Shown: piece after piece, positions 1-8,446 of the stretch
How the letters are laid out: each line of letters begins with the position of its first letter
How positions within the stretch are numbered: the stretch's first letter is position 1
Source: Flavobacteriaceae bacterium
Lineage (GTDB): Bacteria; Bacteroidota; Bacteroidia; Flavobacteriales; Flavobacteriaceae
Direction: 5' to 3'
NCBI GenBank assembly: GCA_002702405.1
Contig: NZZH01000025.1
Location: 894 to 16,579 of the forward strand
Length of the DNA: 15,686 bases
Position numbers and translations under genes: made by a program
Notes under the pieces: model-generated
The model's input: the letters and a program-made list of their open reading frames with translations, nothing else
Database searches by the model: none
What the model was told of the DNA's origin: nothing

Positions 1-698
1 GTTAAAGGATCTCCCGAAAATTTTTGAGTTTTAAGGCTACCTCTTTGAATAGTACTTTCATTGTAATAGGGTCCTTCTGGATATACTAAACCCTTAGTGA
101 ACCCACTATCTTTTGGATCAGTATAAATAATTAACCCAATTGCTCCATTTTCTTGAGCAAACTTTGCTTTATAACCTCTAAAATTTCCACCATATCGAGC
201 AATAACAATTTTATCTTTTATACTTACGCCAAGAGTGTTTAATTTTTCAAAATCTTCTTTTCTTCCATAATTGGCATAAACTATTTCAGCAGTTACATCT
301 CCACTTCCTGAATAAGCATTCCAACCTTTCCATAATCCTGGATCATTTGAATAAGGGTCTTCTTTTAAAATATCTTCTTGTTGATTTAAAGGTTCTCTTG
401 ATGGAAGAACTATTTCCACTAATGATTTACCTGGCTTTTTACTCATATAAACATCATAAGGATAAAGTTTAGCCTCTAAACCTGCATTAGACATAGTTTT
501 TTTAATATAGTTTTGTACTTCTTTGCTAGCTAAACTACCACTAACATGAGGCTTTTTTGTAAGTTCTTTCAAATGAGATTTAAAGGAATCTGGGTTAACT
601 AAATTGAGAAATAATTTTTCAACTTCTTTTTCTTCTATATTATTTTGAGAAAAAAGACAAAAATTTACTATTAATGTTAATAAAATAAAAATTCTCAT
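1..698 (-). CDS. M28 peptidase, glutamate carboxypeptidase II-like (3' end outside window)
   Basis: The reverse strand reads an open frame from ATG at 698 to the window edge, giving 232 residues of a longer protein. It starts with a short signal peptide (MRIFILLTLIVNFCLFSQ). The next part resembles the glutamate carboxypeptidase II / transferrin-receptor family: a protease-associated (PA) domain with IARYGGNFRGYKAKFAQ, then GAIGLIIYTDP, and near the edge QRGS followed by GDPL, the family's hallmark junction between the PA domain and the zinc peptidase domain. Family members are about 700 residues, so the metal-binding catalytic part lies outside the window and cannot be judged. It is probably a secreted or periplasmic zinc exopeptidase that releases C-terminal residues from peptides. 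It diverges from mmsA. No clear SD and no perfect TAnnTTTG element precede it. Confidence 0.85.
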   Translation of the reverse strand, partial: MRIFILLTLIVNFCLFSQNNIEEKEVEKLFLNLVNPDSFKSHLKELTKKPHVSGSLASKEVQNYIKKTMSNAGLEAKLYPYDVYMSKKPGKSLVEIVLPSREPLNQQEDILKEDPYSNDPGLWKGWNAYSGSGDVTAEIVYANYGRKEDFEKLNTLGVSIKDKIVIARYGGNFRGYKAKFAQENGAIGLIIYTDPKDSGFTKGLVYPEGPYYNESTIQRGSLKTQKFSGDPL

Positions 699-795
699 AG
701 GGCAATTTTAAAAAGTTATATCTTATTTAAAACTATCAAAAATTTATTGCTAAATAAAATAATTATAATAAAAAGATAATACTTAAAATTATTAT

Positions 796-803
796 TACTT
801 TTG
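796..803 (+). promoter_or_regulatory. Bacteroidota -7 promoter element of mmsA
   Basis: TACTTTTG fits the Bacteroidota -7 consensus TAnnTTTG exactly. It would place transcription start around 810, about 18 nt before the mmsA ATG. I see no good TTG at the expected -33 distance, so the call rests on one element and its position. Confidence 0.5.
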
Positions 804-827
804 AAATCAAAATTCATTTGACATAAA

Positions 828-2300
828 ATGGAAAATATTGCACCTATTTTTATTGATGGTAAATGGGAAAAAATTAAAACTGATAATTTTAATAAAGTAT
901 ACAATCCTGCATCAGAAGAAGTTATTTCGATGACACCTATTTGTGGCAAAAATGAAGTTGAAAGAGCAGTTGAATCTTCATTAAAAGCTTTTAAGGTTTG
1001 GTCAAAATTTTCTTATGTAAAAAGGGCTGAAATTTTATTTAATTATCGAGAGCTTATAAAAATTAATAAGGAAAAAATAGCAAAAATAATTTCTCTTGAA
1101 AATGGAAAAACTTTACCCGAAGCTAGAGGTGATATTCAAAGAGGCTTTGAAGTAGTTGATTTTGCTTGTGGAATTCTTCATTTAGCAAAAGGAGAGAGTC
1201 TTCCAGAAATAGCCCCTAATATTGACTCTAGGACAAACCTCGAACCTTTAGGGGTTTGTGCAGGAATAAGCCCTTTTAATTTCCCTGCAATGGTTCCAAT
1301 GTGGATGTTTCCTATTGCTATTGCATGTGGAAATTCTTTTATTTTAAAACCAAGTGAAAAGGTTCCATTAACTGCGCTTAAACTTGCTGAATTATTTCAA
1401 GAAGCTGGATTACCTAATGGAGTATTAAATATTATCCATGGTGGAAAAGAGGTTGTAGATTCTTTGTGCATCCATCCAAAGATTTCTGCTATAAGCTTTG
1501 TAGGGTCATCTCACATAGCAAAACATGTTTATACTTTGGGAGCAAAGCATGGAAAAAGAGTCCAAGCAGGAGGAGCTGCAAAAAATGCACTTGTTGTAAT
1601 GCCAGATGCTGAACCAAAATCAACTATGAATTCAATTATGAGTTCTGCCTTTGGATGTGCTGGACAAAGATGTATGGCAGGATCTTTATTAGTCGGAGTT
1701 GGAAAAAACATTGATTCTTTAAAACAAACCCTTATAGATAGAAGTAATAATTTAGTTGTTGGAGATCCTATAAAAAACACCAGTACAGAAATGGGTCCAG
1801 TTATAGATGGAAATTCAAAAGAAAGAATATTTAATATTATAGATGGATTAGGAGGAACAGGCGCTAAAGTTATAAGAGACGGTAGAGAAATTAAAAATAA
1901 AGAAGGGTTTTTTGTTGGGCCGACCCTAGTTGATAATGTTGATTCTAATCAGCCTATTTTTAGTCAAGAAATTTTTGGACCAGTACTTTCAATTTTAAAT
2001 CCAAAAGACATTGAGGAAACAGTTGAGATTTTAAATAAATTAAACTATGGGAATGGTGCTACTCTTTTTACTAGTAGTGGAAATACTGCAAGATTCTTTT
2101 CAGAAAACATTAAATGTGGAATGGTGGGAATAAATGTAGGAGTTCCAGCACCTATGTCTATATATCCCTTTACTGGATGGAATGATTCTTTTTATGGAGA
2201 CCTTCATATGCAAGGAAAAGAAGGAGTCCAGTTTTATACCAGACAAAAAGTTATTTTATCTCGATGGGACAATCTTTATGAATATAAATCGGGTTGGTAA
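828..2300 (+). CDS. mmsA: CoA-acylating methylmalonate-semialdehyde dehydrogenase
   Basis: The 490-residue protein is an aldehyde dehydrogenase of the methylmalonate-semialdehyde type. It would oxidise (methyl)malonate semialdehyde with NAD+ and CoA to propionyl- or acetyl-CoA in valine or inositol breakdown, in the cytoplasm. Family motifs are present: PFNFPAMVPMWMFP (residues 149-162), the nucleotide-site Lys in LKPSEK (about 174), FGCAGQRCMA with catalytic Cys282, EIFGPVL, and the typical C-terminus PFTGWNDSFYGDLHMQGKEG. The catalytic Glu of ordinary aldehyde dehydrogenases is absent, as in this CoA-dependent subfamily. The usual GAKNH stretch reads GAAKNA here. Length is normal for the family. 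It stands alone, with its own promoter element and divergent from the M28 peptidase, so it is probably monocistronic. Confidence 0.95.
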   Translation: MENIAPIFIDGKWEKIKTDNFNKVYNPASEEVISMTPICGKNEVERAVESSLKAFKVWSKFSYVKRAEILFNYRELIKINKEKIAKIISLENGKTLPEARGDIQRGFEVVDFACGILHLAKGESLPEIAPNIDSRTNLEPLGVCAGISPFNFPAMVPMWMFPIAIACGNSFILKPSEKVPLTALKLAELFQEAGLPNGVLNIIHGGKEVVDSLCIHPKISAISFVGSSHIAKHVYTLGAKHGKRVQAGGAAKNALVVMPDAEPKSTMNSIMSSAFGCAGQRCMAGSLLVGVGKNIDSLKQTLIDRSNNLVVGDPIKNTSTEMGPVIDGNSKERIFNIIDGLGGTGAKVIRDGREIKNKEGFFVGPTLVDNVDSNQPIFSQEIFGPVLSILNPKDIEETVEILNKLNYGNGATLFTSSGNTARFFSENIKCGMVGINVGVPAPMSIYPFTGWNDSFYGDLHMQGKEGVQFYTRQKVILSRWDNLYEYKSGW

Positions 2301-2337
2301 GATTTAAACTTTAATAAATTCGATTTTAGTATTAGGA

Positions 2338-2366
2338 TTAATTTAAAATTAACATTTTGTTTTTTT
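2338..2366 (+). terminator. Possible weak terminator after mmsA
   Basis: A perfect 7-bp inverted repeat (TTAATTT, one A, AAATTAA at 2338-2352) is followed by a T-rich run CATTTTGTTTTTTT. The stem has only A:T pairs, so termination would be weak. In DNA this AT-rich such a palindrome can also arise by chance. Confidence 0.3.
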
Positions 2367-2458
2367 GATAATAACTATATTAATAATTAGATTTTTACTT
2401 TATTTTTTTAATTTGAATAATTTGTAATTTAGACTAGTACTAATTAAGTAGTTATATA

Positions 2459-2869
2459 ATGACCATTTTAAATTATTTCTACATTTTTTTCTTAACATTA
2501 TTAGTAGAAAAATCAGCTCAATCAGAACAATGGATAACCTATAATGAAAATGAAAATTTTTTAATTTCTTATAAATTAAAAAGGTGTAATGATATTAAAA
2601 ATGGATTTGATTTTAATGTTTATTTAATTAAGTTAACTAATAAAACAGGTAAAACTTTAGTTGTTGACTTTGTTTTAGGAGACCCTTTAAATCCTAGACA
2701 AAGAGAAGAGGATAAAGTAATTGTTATTCTTGGTAAAAGAGAATCTAAAGAAGGAACTTGCTGGGGTTATGATAATTTATCACTAACTCATTCCAGTAAT
2801 ATGACTCAAAAAAAGTCAATACCAAAAGAATTTAAATTATCAAGTATAAATTTTGTTGAGATCAAATAG
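2459..2869 (+). CDS. Small secreted protein of unknown function
   Basis: I do not recognise this 136-residue protein. It begins with a hydrophobic segment (about residues 4-16) ending in KSAQSEQ, which looks like a signal peptide cleaved near residue 20-22. The mature part is polar, with two cysteines (43 and 101) that could form a disulphide, and predicted strands such as KTLVVDFVLGD and KVIVILGK that suggest a small beta-rich fold. Its 3' end overlaps the start of the large surface protein by up to 17 nt, so the two are probably cotranscribed and may be translationally coupled. No SD is present before the ATG and no perfect promoter element was found. It could be an accessory of the T9SS substrate, but nothing in its own sequence proves that. 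Confidence 0.7.
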   Translation: MTILNYFYIFFLTLLVEKSAQSEQWITYNENENFLISYKLKRCNDIKNGFDFNVYLIKLTNKTGKTLVVDFVLGDPLNPRQREEDKVIVILGKRESKEGTCWGYDNLSLTHSSNMTQKKSIPKEFKLSSINFVEIK

Positions 2870-5800
2870 TTTAACATTTATTTTTTTATTTCTTGCAAAT
2901 TTTTCTTTTGCACAGACTCTTACTGTTACAGCAACTCTTTCTCCGGCAACATGTAGTGGAACCCTAGTAAGTTTTAATTTAGAATATATACCTACTGCTT
3001 CAGTTGCAACAACTTTTGACTTTAATTCTGGTGATTTACCAGGGGGTTGGGATTCGACGCCATATATAGTTGGCACTCCTTGTGATGCAGAATCAACACC
3101 TCCAGCTAGCTATCAAGATGGGTCCAATTATTTTTGGGCTACAGTATACAATGATGGTAATGCTACTGCTAATAATAATGCTAATCCTAAAGTTAGATAT
3201 GTTGAAACTAATTCCTTAAATGTTTTAAATGGTGGAACTATAAATTTTTTAATACGTTATGGAGCAGATGATCCATATTTAGGATCAGGGTTTGTAAATG
3301 GTCAACCAAGGAATAATTGCGAAGATCCTGATGAAGCAAGGGAACAAGTATATCTTCAGTACTCAATTGATGATGGAGCAACTTGGAATGTAACTCCACC
3401 AGGAGATAATTATAACGCACAACCTTTATTAAATGGTGTTACTTGGACAACTGGAGCTGTAGTTACTGATACATGGGACACTACTGGAGGCTATGCAAAA
3501 CCATGGTATAGATGGTATCCAAATAATATTGAAATACCTAATGCAGCTAAATCGACAAACACAAAATTTAGGTGGTATCAGCCTAAATCATCTAATTATT
3601 ATTATGATAATTGGGGTTTAGATGATGTTACGGTTAGTAGATTTCCCGCAGCTTCTTCTTCATGGACTATTGATTTTGGAGATGGAGAAATCAGACAAAT
3701 AGGTAAAGAAACAGAGTTTGATTGGCAAGGTTTTGGAGGCTCGGGAACAGGGATTTTAAATATAAATGGAGTGCAGTTTTCTACTGGAAATGTTATCAAC
3801 CCTGGAATTGCAAGACAAGTTTTAACTGATTTAATAAACACATCAACAGACATTAGAATTAATGGAAAAGTATCAGCAAGTGTTGGTTTAAATGGTAAAA
3901 TGACAGTGACAGGTTTAAATTCGGAAGCCTTTACTTATTTTGCAGAAGCTCTTGGATTTGGAGATTTTGTTATAATAACAGAGCAAAACCCATTATCTTC
4001 TACATTAAGTTTAACTTACCTTTATCTTCCGTCTAATCAGGATTATTCAAAAACATTGTCCTTAACAACGATTTTATCTGATGGAGAAACTGTTTCAATT
4101 TCTCCTACTATTTTTGTCCCTGCAAGTGATACAACTCCTCCAATAGCTTCTGCACCTGTTAGTTTTACAGCAGATACTGATCCAGGAGATTGTTTTGCAA
4201 CTATAACAGATATAGGTTCTCCCACATTTAGTGACAATTGTTTGATTGGAAATATTACAAATAACAAACCTTTAAATAATCAATATCCTAAAGGAGTAAC
4301 AAGTATTACTTGGTATATTACAGACCATGTATCTAATGTTACAACCGTTACTCAAACGATTATAGTAATTGATAATGAATTTCCTAATTTAACAATTCCT
4401 GCAAATGTTAATTCTAGTAATTGTAGTTTGGCTCTTTTGGCAGCAAATACAGCTGATAATTGTGGGCCCGCTCCAACAATTACAAAAAGTATTCCCGATG
4501 GTTATATTTTCCCCTCGGGTCAAACAGCTGTTATATGGCAAGCAGAAGACTCTTCTAGTAATATTACATCAAAAACACAATTAATAACTATTACAGATAA
4601 TACTCCTCCAACGGCAACTGTAACTCCTATAACACTTGAAACTAATGTTGGCGAATGTTATAAAACTGTTAATCGCAGTATCTTATTGCAATATGCAGCA
4701 GACCCGACAGATAATTGTCAATCATCTATAAATATAACTGATAATATACCTGCTCAATTTAATTTGGGTGTACATTCTGTAACCTATATATTTTCAGATG
4801 ATACAGGAAATCAAACTACCTTAGTTCAGTCAGTTACGATTGTTGATTTATCGGCTCCTGCAATCACACCACCTGCTGATATTAACTCAGATTCTTGTGT
4901 TATTGTTCTAGGAGATCCAACAATAAATGATAATTGCACTTATACAATTTCTAATAATGCACCTGCTACTTTTCCTGCTGGAAATACTGTTGTAACATGG
5001 ACCGTTAGTGATTCATCAGGAAATATATCTACAGCCACTCAAAATATTTTCTTTAATGACAATACTGATCCTACCATTTTAATTGACTCTAATCCTATAG
5101 TTGGTGTTGACCCTGGATTATGCACTGCTTCTGTTGTTGATTTAGGAACGGAAATCACAAATGATGATTGTAGTGTTACCTCAGTTACAAATGATGCTCC
5201 TGATACTTTTCAGATTGGCGTAACAACTGTAACTTGGACTGTTGAAGACTCTTCTGGTAATATTGCAACTGCAACACAAACAGTTACTGTTGTTGATGAT
5301 GAGAAACCTGTTGCCAAAGGAAGAGATATAGTTATTGAGCTAGATGCTAACGGAATAGCTACTGTAACAAAAGATCAAATAAATAATGGGAGTTCTGACA
5401 ACTGTTTATTAGAATCTTTTGGAATTAGTAAGTCATTTAATAATCGAACTCAAAACCCTGAAAATCCGAACAACCCTAATAATCCTGTTAATTTATCTGC
5501 TAAAAGATATTCTAAAGCCTTTATGAAAAGTGGAGCACTTACTTTTAGTTGTAATGATGTTGGTGTAAAACAAGTTAAATTATTAGCAACTGATAGTTCA
5601 GGAAATACCGATGAAGTTACAGTTAACGTTACTATTTTAGCATCTTCTTTTTGTTCTACTTCAACTACAAGCACTCCTTCGGCAGATATAGATTCAGATG
5701 GTGATGGGTTTTTAGATAGTAATGATGCATTTCCAAATGATCCTTTGGAATGGATAGATACTGATGGAGATAATATTGGAAATAATTCTGATACTGATGA

Positions 5801-6977
5801 TGATAATGATGGTTTTTCAGATGATATAGAAATTATTAATAATAGTGATCCTTTAGATGATAATAGTATTCCATTAGATATAGATGGAGATGGTCTTATA
5901 AATCCCGAAGATTTAGATGATGATGGAGATGGATTTTCAGATATTATTGAAGATTTAGTTGGCACATCACCTACAGACAATAATGATTTTCCTTTAGATA
6001 CAGATAATGATGGAATAATTAATTTTTATGATGATGACGATGATAATGATGGTCAATTAGATGAGTATGAAAATATATGTGGTTCAGATCCACTTAATTT
6101 CATGTCTTTTTCAACTGATACGGATTTAGATGGATTACCAGATTGTATTGATTTAGATGATGATAATGATGGTTTTTCAGATGAGGAAGAAATTTTTGAA
6201 GGGACATTACCAAAGGATAAAAAGAGCTTTCCACAAGATTATGATGGAGATGGAATTGCTGGAAAAAGAGATAATTGTTTTAATGTTTTTAACCCTGATC
6301 AATTGGATACTGATCAGGATACTTTTGGAGACGCATGTGATAATTGTATAAATGTTTTTAACCCCGATCAAAGAGATTATGATCTAGATTTAATTGGTAA
6401 TGCCTGTGATGATGATGATGATAATGATGGCCAATCCGATTTAGTGGAAATTGAATGTAAGTCAGATCCGCTTGATGAAAATTCAATGAGTCCTGATTAT
6501 GATAAAGATGGATTACCAGATTGTATTGATTTAGATGATGATAATGATACTCAAAGCGATATAGCTGAAATAAATTGTGGGTCAAATCCATTAGATGAAA
6601 ATTCAAAAAGCCCTGATTATGATGGAGATGGAATTTTAGATTGCGAGGACAATGATAAGGATAATGATGGAATTTTAGATTTGATTGATTTAAATCCATA
6701 TGATTATGATGAAATACTAATTTCAGAGTTTATATCTCCAAATGGAGATGGGATTAATGATAATTGGGAAATTATTCCAATTGAAAGATTTCCAAATAAT
6801 GAGGTTTGGATTTATTCTAGAGCAGGAAACCTTCTCTTAAATAAAAAACAATATAATAATGATTGGAATGGTTATTATAAAGGTAATCCGGCTCCTGAAT
6901 CAAGTTATTTATATATGATTGATTTAAATGGAGACAAAGTTATTGATTATAAAGGATGGTTTTATTTAACAAAGTAA
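2853..6977 (+). CDS. Modular cell-surface protein: Reelin-like, HYR and TSP3 repeats, T9SS type-B sorting domain
   Basis: This 1374-residue protein is built from modules. Residues 1-20 are a signal peptide ending FANFSFA-type (cut before Q21). Residues about 50-265 contain an Asp-box (YSIDDGATW, 170-178) and YYYDNWGLDDV (249-259), resembling Reelin-type repeats. Residues about 427-815 hold five HYR repeats with the recurring pattern DNC, then V.W...D.SGN, then VTVVD. A sixth, degenerate one (816-930) contains an Asn/Pro-rich insert (PENPNNPNNP). Residues 945-1284 are Asp-rich thrombospondin-3-like calcium-binding repeats (DGDG, DDDNDGFSD, DNCxNVFNPDQ). Residues 1289-1374 are the type-B T9SS C-terminal domain (SEFISPNGDGINDNW to the final FYLTK). 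The start must be TTG (2853 or 2856): a stop lies just upstream in frame and no early ATG exists. It is inferred to be an exported adhesin or gliding-associated protein, paired with the following PorP/SprF gene. Confidence 0.93.
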   Translation: MLRSNSLTFIFLFLANFSFAQTLTVTATLSPATCSGTLVSFNLEYIPTASVATTFDFNSGDLPGGWDSTPYIVGTPCDAESTPPASYQDGSNYFWATVYNDGNATANNNANPKVRYVETNSLNVLNGGTINFLIRYGADDPYLGSGFVNGQPRNNCEDPDEAREQVYLQYSIDDGATWNVTPPGDNYNAQPLLNGVTWTTGAVVTDTWDTTGGYAKPWYRWYPNNIEIPNAAKSTNTKFRWYQPKSSNYYYDNWGLDDVTVSRFPAASSSWTIDFGDGEIRQIGKETEFDWQGFGGSGTGILNINGVQFSTGNVINPGIARQVLTDLINTSTDIRINGKVSASVGLNGKMTVTGLNSEAFTYFAEALGFGDFVIITEQNPLSSTLSLTYLYLPSNQDYSKTLSLTTILSDGETVSISPTIFVPASDTTPPIASAPVSFTADTDPGDCFATITDIGSPTFSDNCLIGNITNNKPLNNQYPKGVTSITWYITDHVSNVTTVTQTIIVIDNEFPNLTIPANVNSSNCSLALLAANTADNCGPAPTITKSIPDGYIFPSGQTAVIWQAEDSSSNITSKTQLITITDNTPPTATVTPITLETNVGECYKTVNRSILLQYAADPTDNCQSSINITDNIPAQFNLGVHSVTYIFSDDTGNQTTLVQSVTIVDLSAPAITPPADINSDSCVIVLGDPTINDNCTYTISNNAPATFPAGNTVVTWTVSDSSGNISTATQNIFFNDNTDPTILIDSNPIVGVDPGLCTASVVDLGTEITNDDCSVTSVTNDAPDTFQIGVTTVTWTVEDSSGNIATATQTVTVVDDEKPVAKGRDIVIELDANGIATVTKDQINNGSSDNCLLESFGISKSFNNRTQNPENPNNPNNPVNLSAKRYSKAFMKSGALTFSCNDVGVKQVKLLATDSSGNTDEVTVNVTILASSFCSTSTTSTPSADIDSDGDGFLDSNDAFPNDPLEWIDTDGDNIGNNSDTDDDNDGFSDDIEIINNSDPLDDNSIPLDIDGDGLINPEDLDDDGDGFSDIIEDLVGTSPTDNNDFPLDTDNDGIINFYDDDDDNDGQLDEYENICGSDPLNFMSFSTDTDLDGLPDCIDLDDDNDGFSDEEEIFEGTLPKDKKSFPQDYDGDGIAGKRDNCFNVFNPDQLDTDQDTFGDACDNCINVFNPDQRDYDLDLIGNACDDDDDNDGQSDLVEIECKSDPLDENSMSPDYDKDGLPDCIDLDDDNDTQSDIAEINCGSNPLDENSKSPDYDGDGILDCEDNDKDNDGILDLIDLNPYDYDEILISEFISPNGDGINDNWEIIPIERFPNNEVWIYSRAGNLLLNKKQYNNDWNGYYKGNPAPESSYLYMIDLNGDKVIDYKGWFYLTK
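4131..5642 (+). repeat. Tandem HYR (hyalin-type) domain array within the surface protein
   Basis: Five units of about 71-83 residues plus one divergent sixth unit follow each other. Each carries a Cys early in the unit, a (D/N)NC or DDC motif in the middle, a strand like TTVTWTVEDSSGN, and a closing strand like TQTVTVVDD followed by PP or xP of the next unit. The HYR domain is an immunoglobulin-like beta fold used as a spacer in adhesive proteins. DNA identity between units is low, so this is an old protein-level repeat, not a recent duplication. Confidence 0.85.
6129..6170 (+). repeat. 42-bp perfect direct repeat, copy 1
   Basis: This 42-bp stretch, encoding DGLPDCIDLDDDND, is identical at every base to 6507-6548. 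The offset is 378 bp (126 codons), equal to one 40- plus one 86-residue repeat unit. The identity suggests recent duplication or gene conversion within the repeat region. Confidence 0.9.
6507..6548 (+). repeat. 42-bp perfect direct repeat, copy 2
   Basis: Second copy of the repeat at 6129-6170, in the same reading frame and encoding the same 14 residues. Just after it the motif changes (NDT instead of NDG), so identity ends abruptly. Confidence 0.9.
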
Positions 6978-6980
6978 TTA

Positions 6981-7916
6981 ATGAATAGACTTTTTAAAAT
7001 CATAATTATTTTTCTGCCTATGTTGATTTACTCTCAACAGCAATCATATTTGACTTTATATAGATATCAAATGAATATTATTAATCCAGCTTATGCTGGA
7101 ACAGAAGGAAAAGATGTTTTATCGTTAACATCAAGAAATCAGTGGATGAATATTGATAATGCTCCAAGAACTTTAGTTATGTCTTTTTCATCTGAAAGAA
7201 AGAAAAATGTTGGACTAGGAATTTCTGTTGAGTCTGATAAAGTTTTCATCGAAAAGCAGACTTTTATGTATATAGACTTTTCTTATAAATTACAAATTAA
7301 TGAAACTACTAAACTTTTTCTTGGACTTAAAGCAGGCGGAAATTTTTATAAAGCAGATACTGAAGAATTAATTTCTACAAGCAGTAATTTAGATCCTTCT
7401 CAAATTAGTTTAAGTCGTATTAATCCAAATTTTGGAGCAGGTTTATATTTAAAGGGAGAAAAGTTATGGTTATCACTTTCAATTCCGAGATTTTTTAAGG
7501 TAAAAAGAGATAAGGATATGATGATAAGTGCTAAAGAAAGAATTCATAATTATTTAGGGATAGGCTATTCCTTTAAAATATCAAAGGATTTTGAAATGAA
7601 ACCTGGAATCATGTTTAGAAAAGTAAAAGGATTACCTCTAAATACTGAAATAAATAATTTTTTTGCATATAAAAATAAATATGAGATTGGAGCTTCTTTA
7701 GTTTCTAATTCATCACTTTCAATTATGTCATTAATTAATATTTCAAAGGGCATAGATTTGGGATATGCTTATCAAACACCTAGTGGAAATAAACTTTCAG
7801 GATTAAATCTTAAAACTCATGAAGTAGTTTTAAGAATTAAATTTGAGAATTTAGTTAAGGAATCTGATTCAGAAATTGAAGAGGATAATCAAGAAAGCAA
7901 AAAAGAATCTAACTAA
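6981..7916 (+). CDS. PorP/SprF-family T9SS outer-membrane protein
   Basis: This 311-residue protein has a signal peptide (MNRLFKIIIIFLPMLIYSQQ). The family's N-terminal signature follows: LYRYQMNIINPAYAGTEG at about residues 26-43, then SRNQWMNIDNAPRTLVMSFSS. The remainder alternates amphipathic strands with glycine-rich turns (NVGLGIS, FGAGLYL, IGASLVS), as expected of an outer-membrane beta barrel, and ends in a charged tail. PorP/SprF proteins act with the type IX secretion machinery. In Flavobacterium johnsoniae, SprF lies next to the adhesin SprB and is needed for its export. Here the gene starts 3 bp after the stop of a type-B T9SS substrate, so the pair is very likely one operon and this is the dedicated partner. 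No SD is present. Confidence 0.92.
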   Translation: MNRLFKIIIIFLPMLIYSQQQSYLTLYRYQMNIINPAYAGTEGKDVLSLTSRNQWMNIDNAPRTLVMSFSSERKKNVGLGISVESDKVFIEKQTFMYIDFSYKLQINETTKLFLGLKAGGNFYKADTEELISTSSNLDPSQISLSRINPNFGAGLYLKGEKLWLSLSIPRFFKVKRDKDMMISAKERIHNYLGIGYSFKISKDFEMKPGIMFRKVKGLPLNTEINNFFAYKNKYEIGASLVSNSSLSIMSLINISKGIDLGYAYQTPSGNKLSGLNLKTHEVVLRIKFENLVKESDSEIEEDNQESKKESN

Positions 7917-7956
7917 AAAAATATTCAGATAATACTCTTTTTAATAATCTAAAGTT

Positions 7957-7964
7957 TATTTTTG
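7957..7964 (+). promoter_or_regulatory. Bacteroidota -7 element before the lipoprotein pair
   Basis: TATTTTTG matches TAnnTTTG and predicts a start of transcription near 7971. That would make the ATG at 7982 a better start than the ATG at 7973. There is no convincing -33 TTG. Confidence 0.4.
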
Positions 7965-7981
7965 ATTAATTTATGTATATA

Positions 7982-8437
7982 ATGGTAAGACAAATATTTA
8001 AACAAACAGTATATTTTCTTTTAATATTCAGCCTTATATTAGGATGTAAAAAGGATGAAGTGTCACCTCCAGATCCAATTCTTGGTAATTGGCAAGTAAA
8101 GTCAGTTTCTGGTGCTGGAGAAACTATTGTTTGGGATGATCTTAAGGAGACTTTAATTGCTTTAATTCCTGAATATGAATGTATGGCTTGGACAGTTTCT
8201 ATAACGGAAGAATTAGTTACTACAAATATTGTATTACCTGATTATGATTCTAATTCATGCGACCCTGCTGAGGTTACTATATGGACTTGGGAAAGAACTA
8301 AAGATTCAAACGAGTACACTTTTACAAAAGGATTGATTGAAGTTAGTATATATAATATTACTGTTTCTGGAAATCAAATGACTTGGACTGATCAGTTTGA
8401 TGGTTCAGTAACAGTTTGGTCTAAATTAGAAGAGTAA
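7982..8437 (+). CDS. Lipocalin-like lipoprotein
   Basis: From the chosen ATG the protein has 151 residues. It starts with a lipoprotein signal peptide whose lipobox SLILGC places the lipidated Cys at residue 22, followed by KKDE. After a short linker comes ILGNWQVKSVSG, the typical opening strand of small lipocalin-like domains in Bacteroidota (GxW motif). Several beta strands rich in Thr and Trp follow. No ligand can be inferred. An in-frame ATG at 7973 would add three residues (MYI). I prefer 7982 because the promoter element at 7957-7964 would leave almost no leader for 7973, and because the signal peptide then begins MVRQIFKQ. The next lipoprotein follows after 9 bp, so the two are probably cotranscribed. 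Confidence 0.8.
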   Translation: MVRQIFKQTVYFLLIFSLILGCKKDEVSPPDPILGNWQVKSVSGAGETIVWDDLKETLIALIPEYECMAWTVSITEELVTTNIVLPDYDSNSCDPAEVTIWTWERTKDSNEYTFTKGLIEVSIYNITVSGNQMTWTDQFDGSVTVWSKLEE

Positions 8438-8446
8438 ATTAATTAA

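Larger units (their letters stand above)
5793..6680 (+). repeat. Asp-rich TSP3-like repeat with a 40-residue period
   Basis: The motif DDDxDGxSD and its variants begin at residues 981, 1021, 1061, 1101, 1187, 1227 and 1267 of the surface protein. Spacing is exactly 40 residues (120 bp) except for one 86-residue unit. That unit contains two extra, more classical TSP3 motifs (DNCFNVFNPDQ and DNCINVFNPDQ). Within each unit a second acidic loop (D.DGDG or similar) precedes the motif. Such loops bind Ca2+ in the thrombospondin type 3 family. Confidence 0.85.

Noticed and set aside
716..949. 77-codon minus-strand frame across the mmsA start
   Set aside because: It covers the promoter and first codons of mmsA, has low-complexity Ile/Phe content and no recognisable family feature.
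5793..6680. CRISPR array or DNA-level tandem repeat
   Set aside because: The repeats are in frame, coding and degenerate at DNA level, with no unique spacers.
5450..6699. Long minus-strand and second-frame open frames opposite the Asp-rich region (5450-5980, 6157-6351, 6358-6699)
   Set aside because: They follow from the repeated GAT-rich codons of the TSP3 region, give low-complexity Ser- or His-rich products and lie fully inside a well-supported gene.
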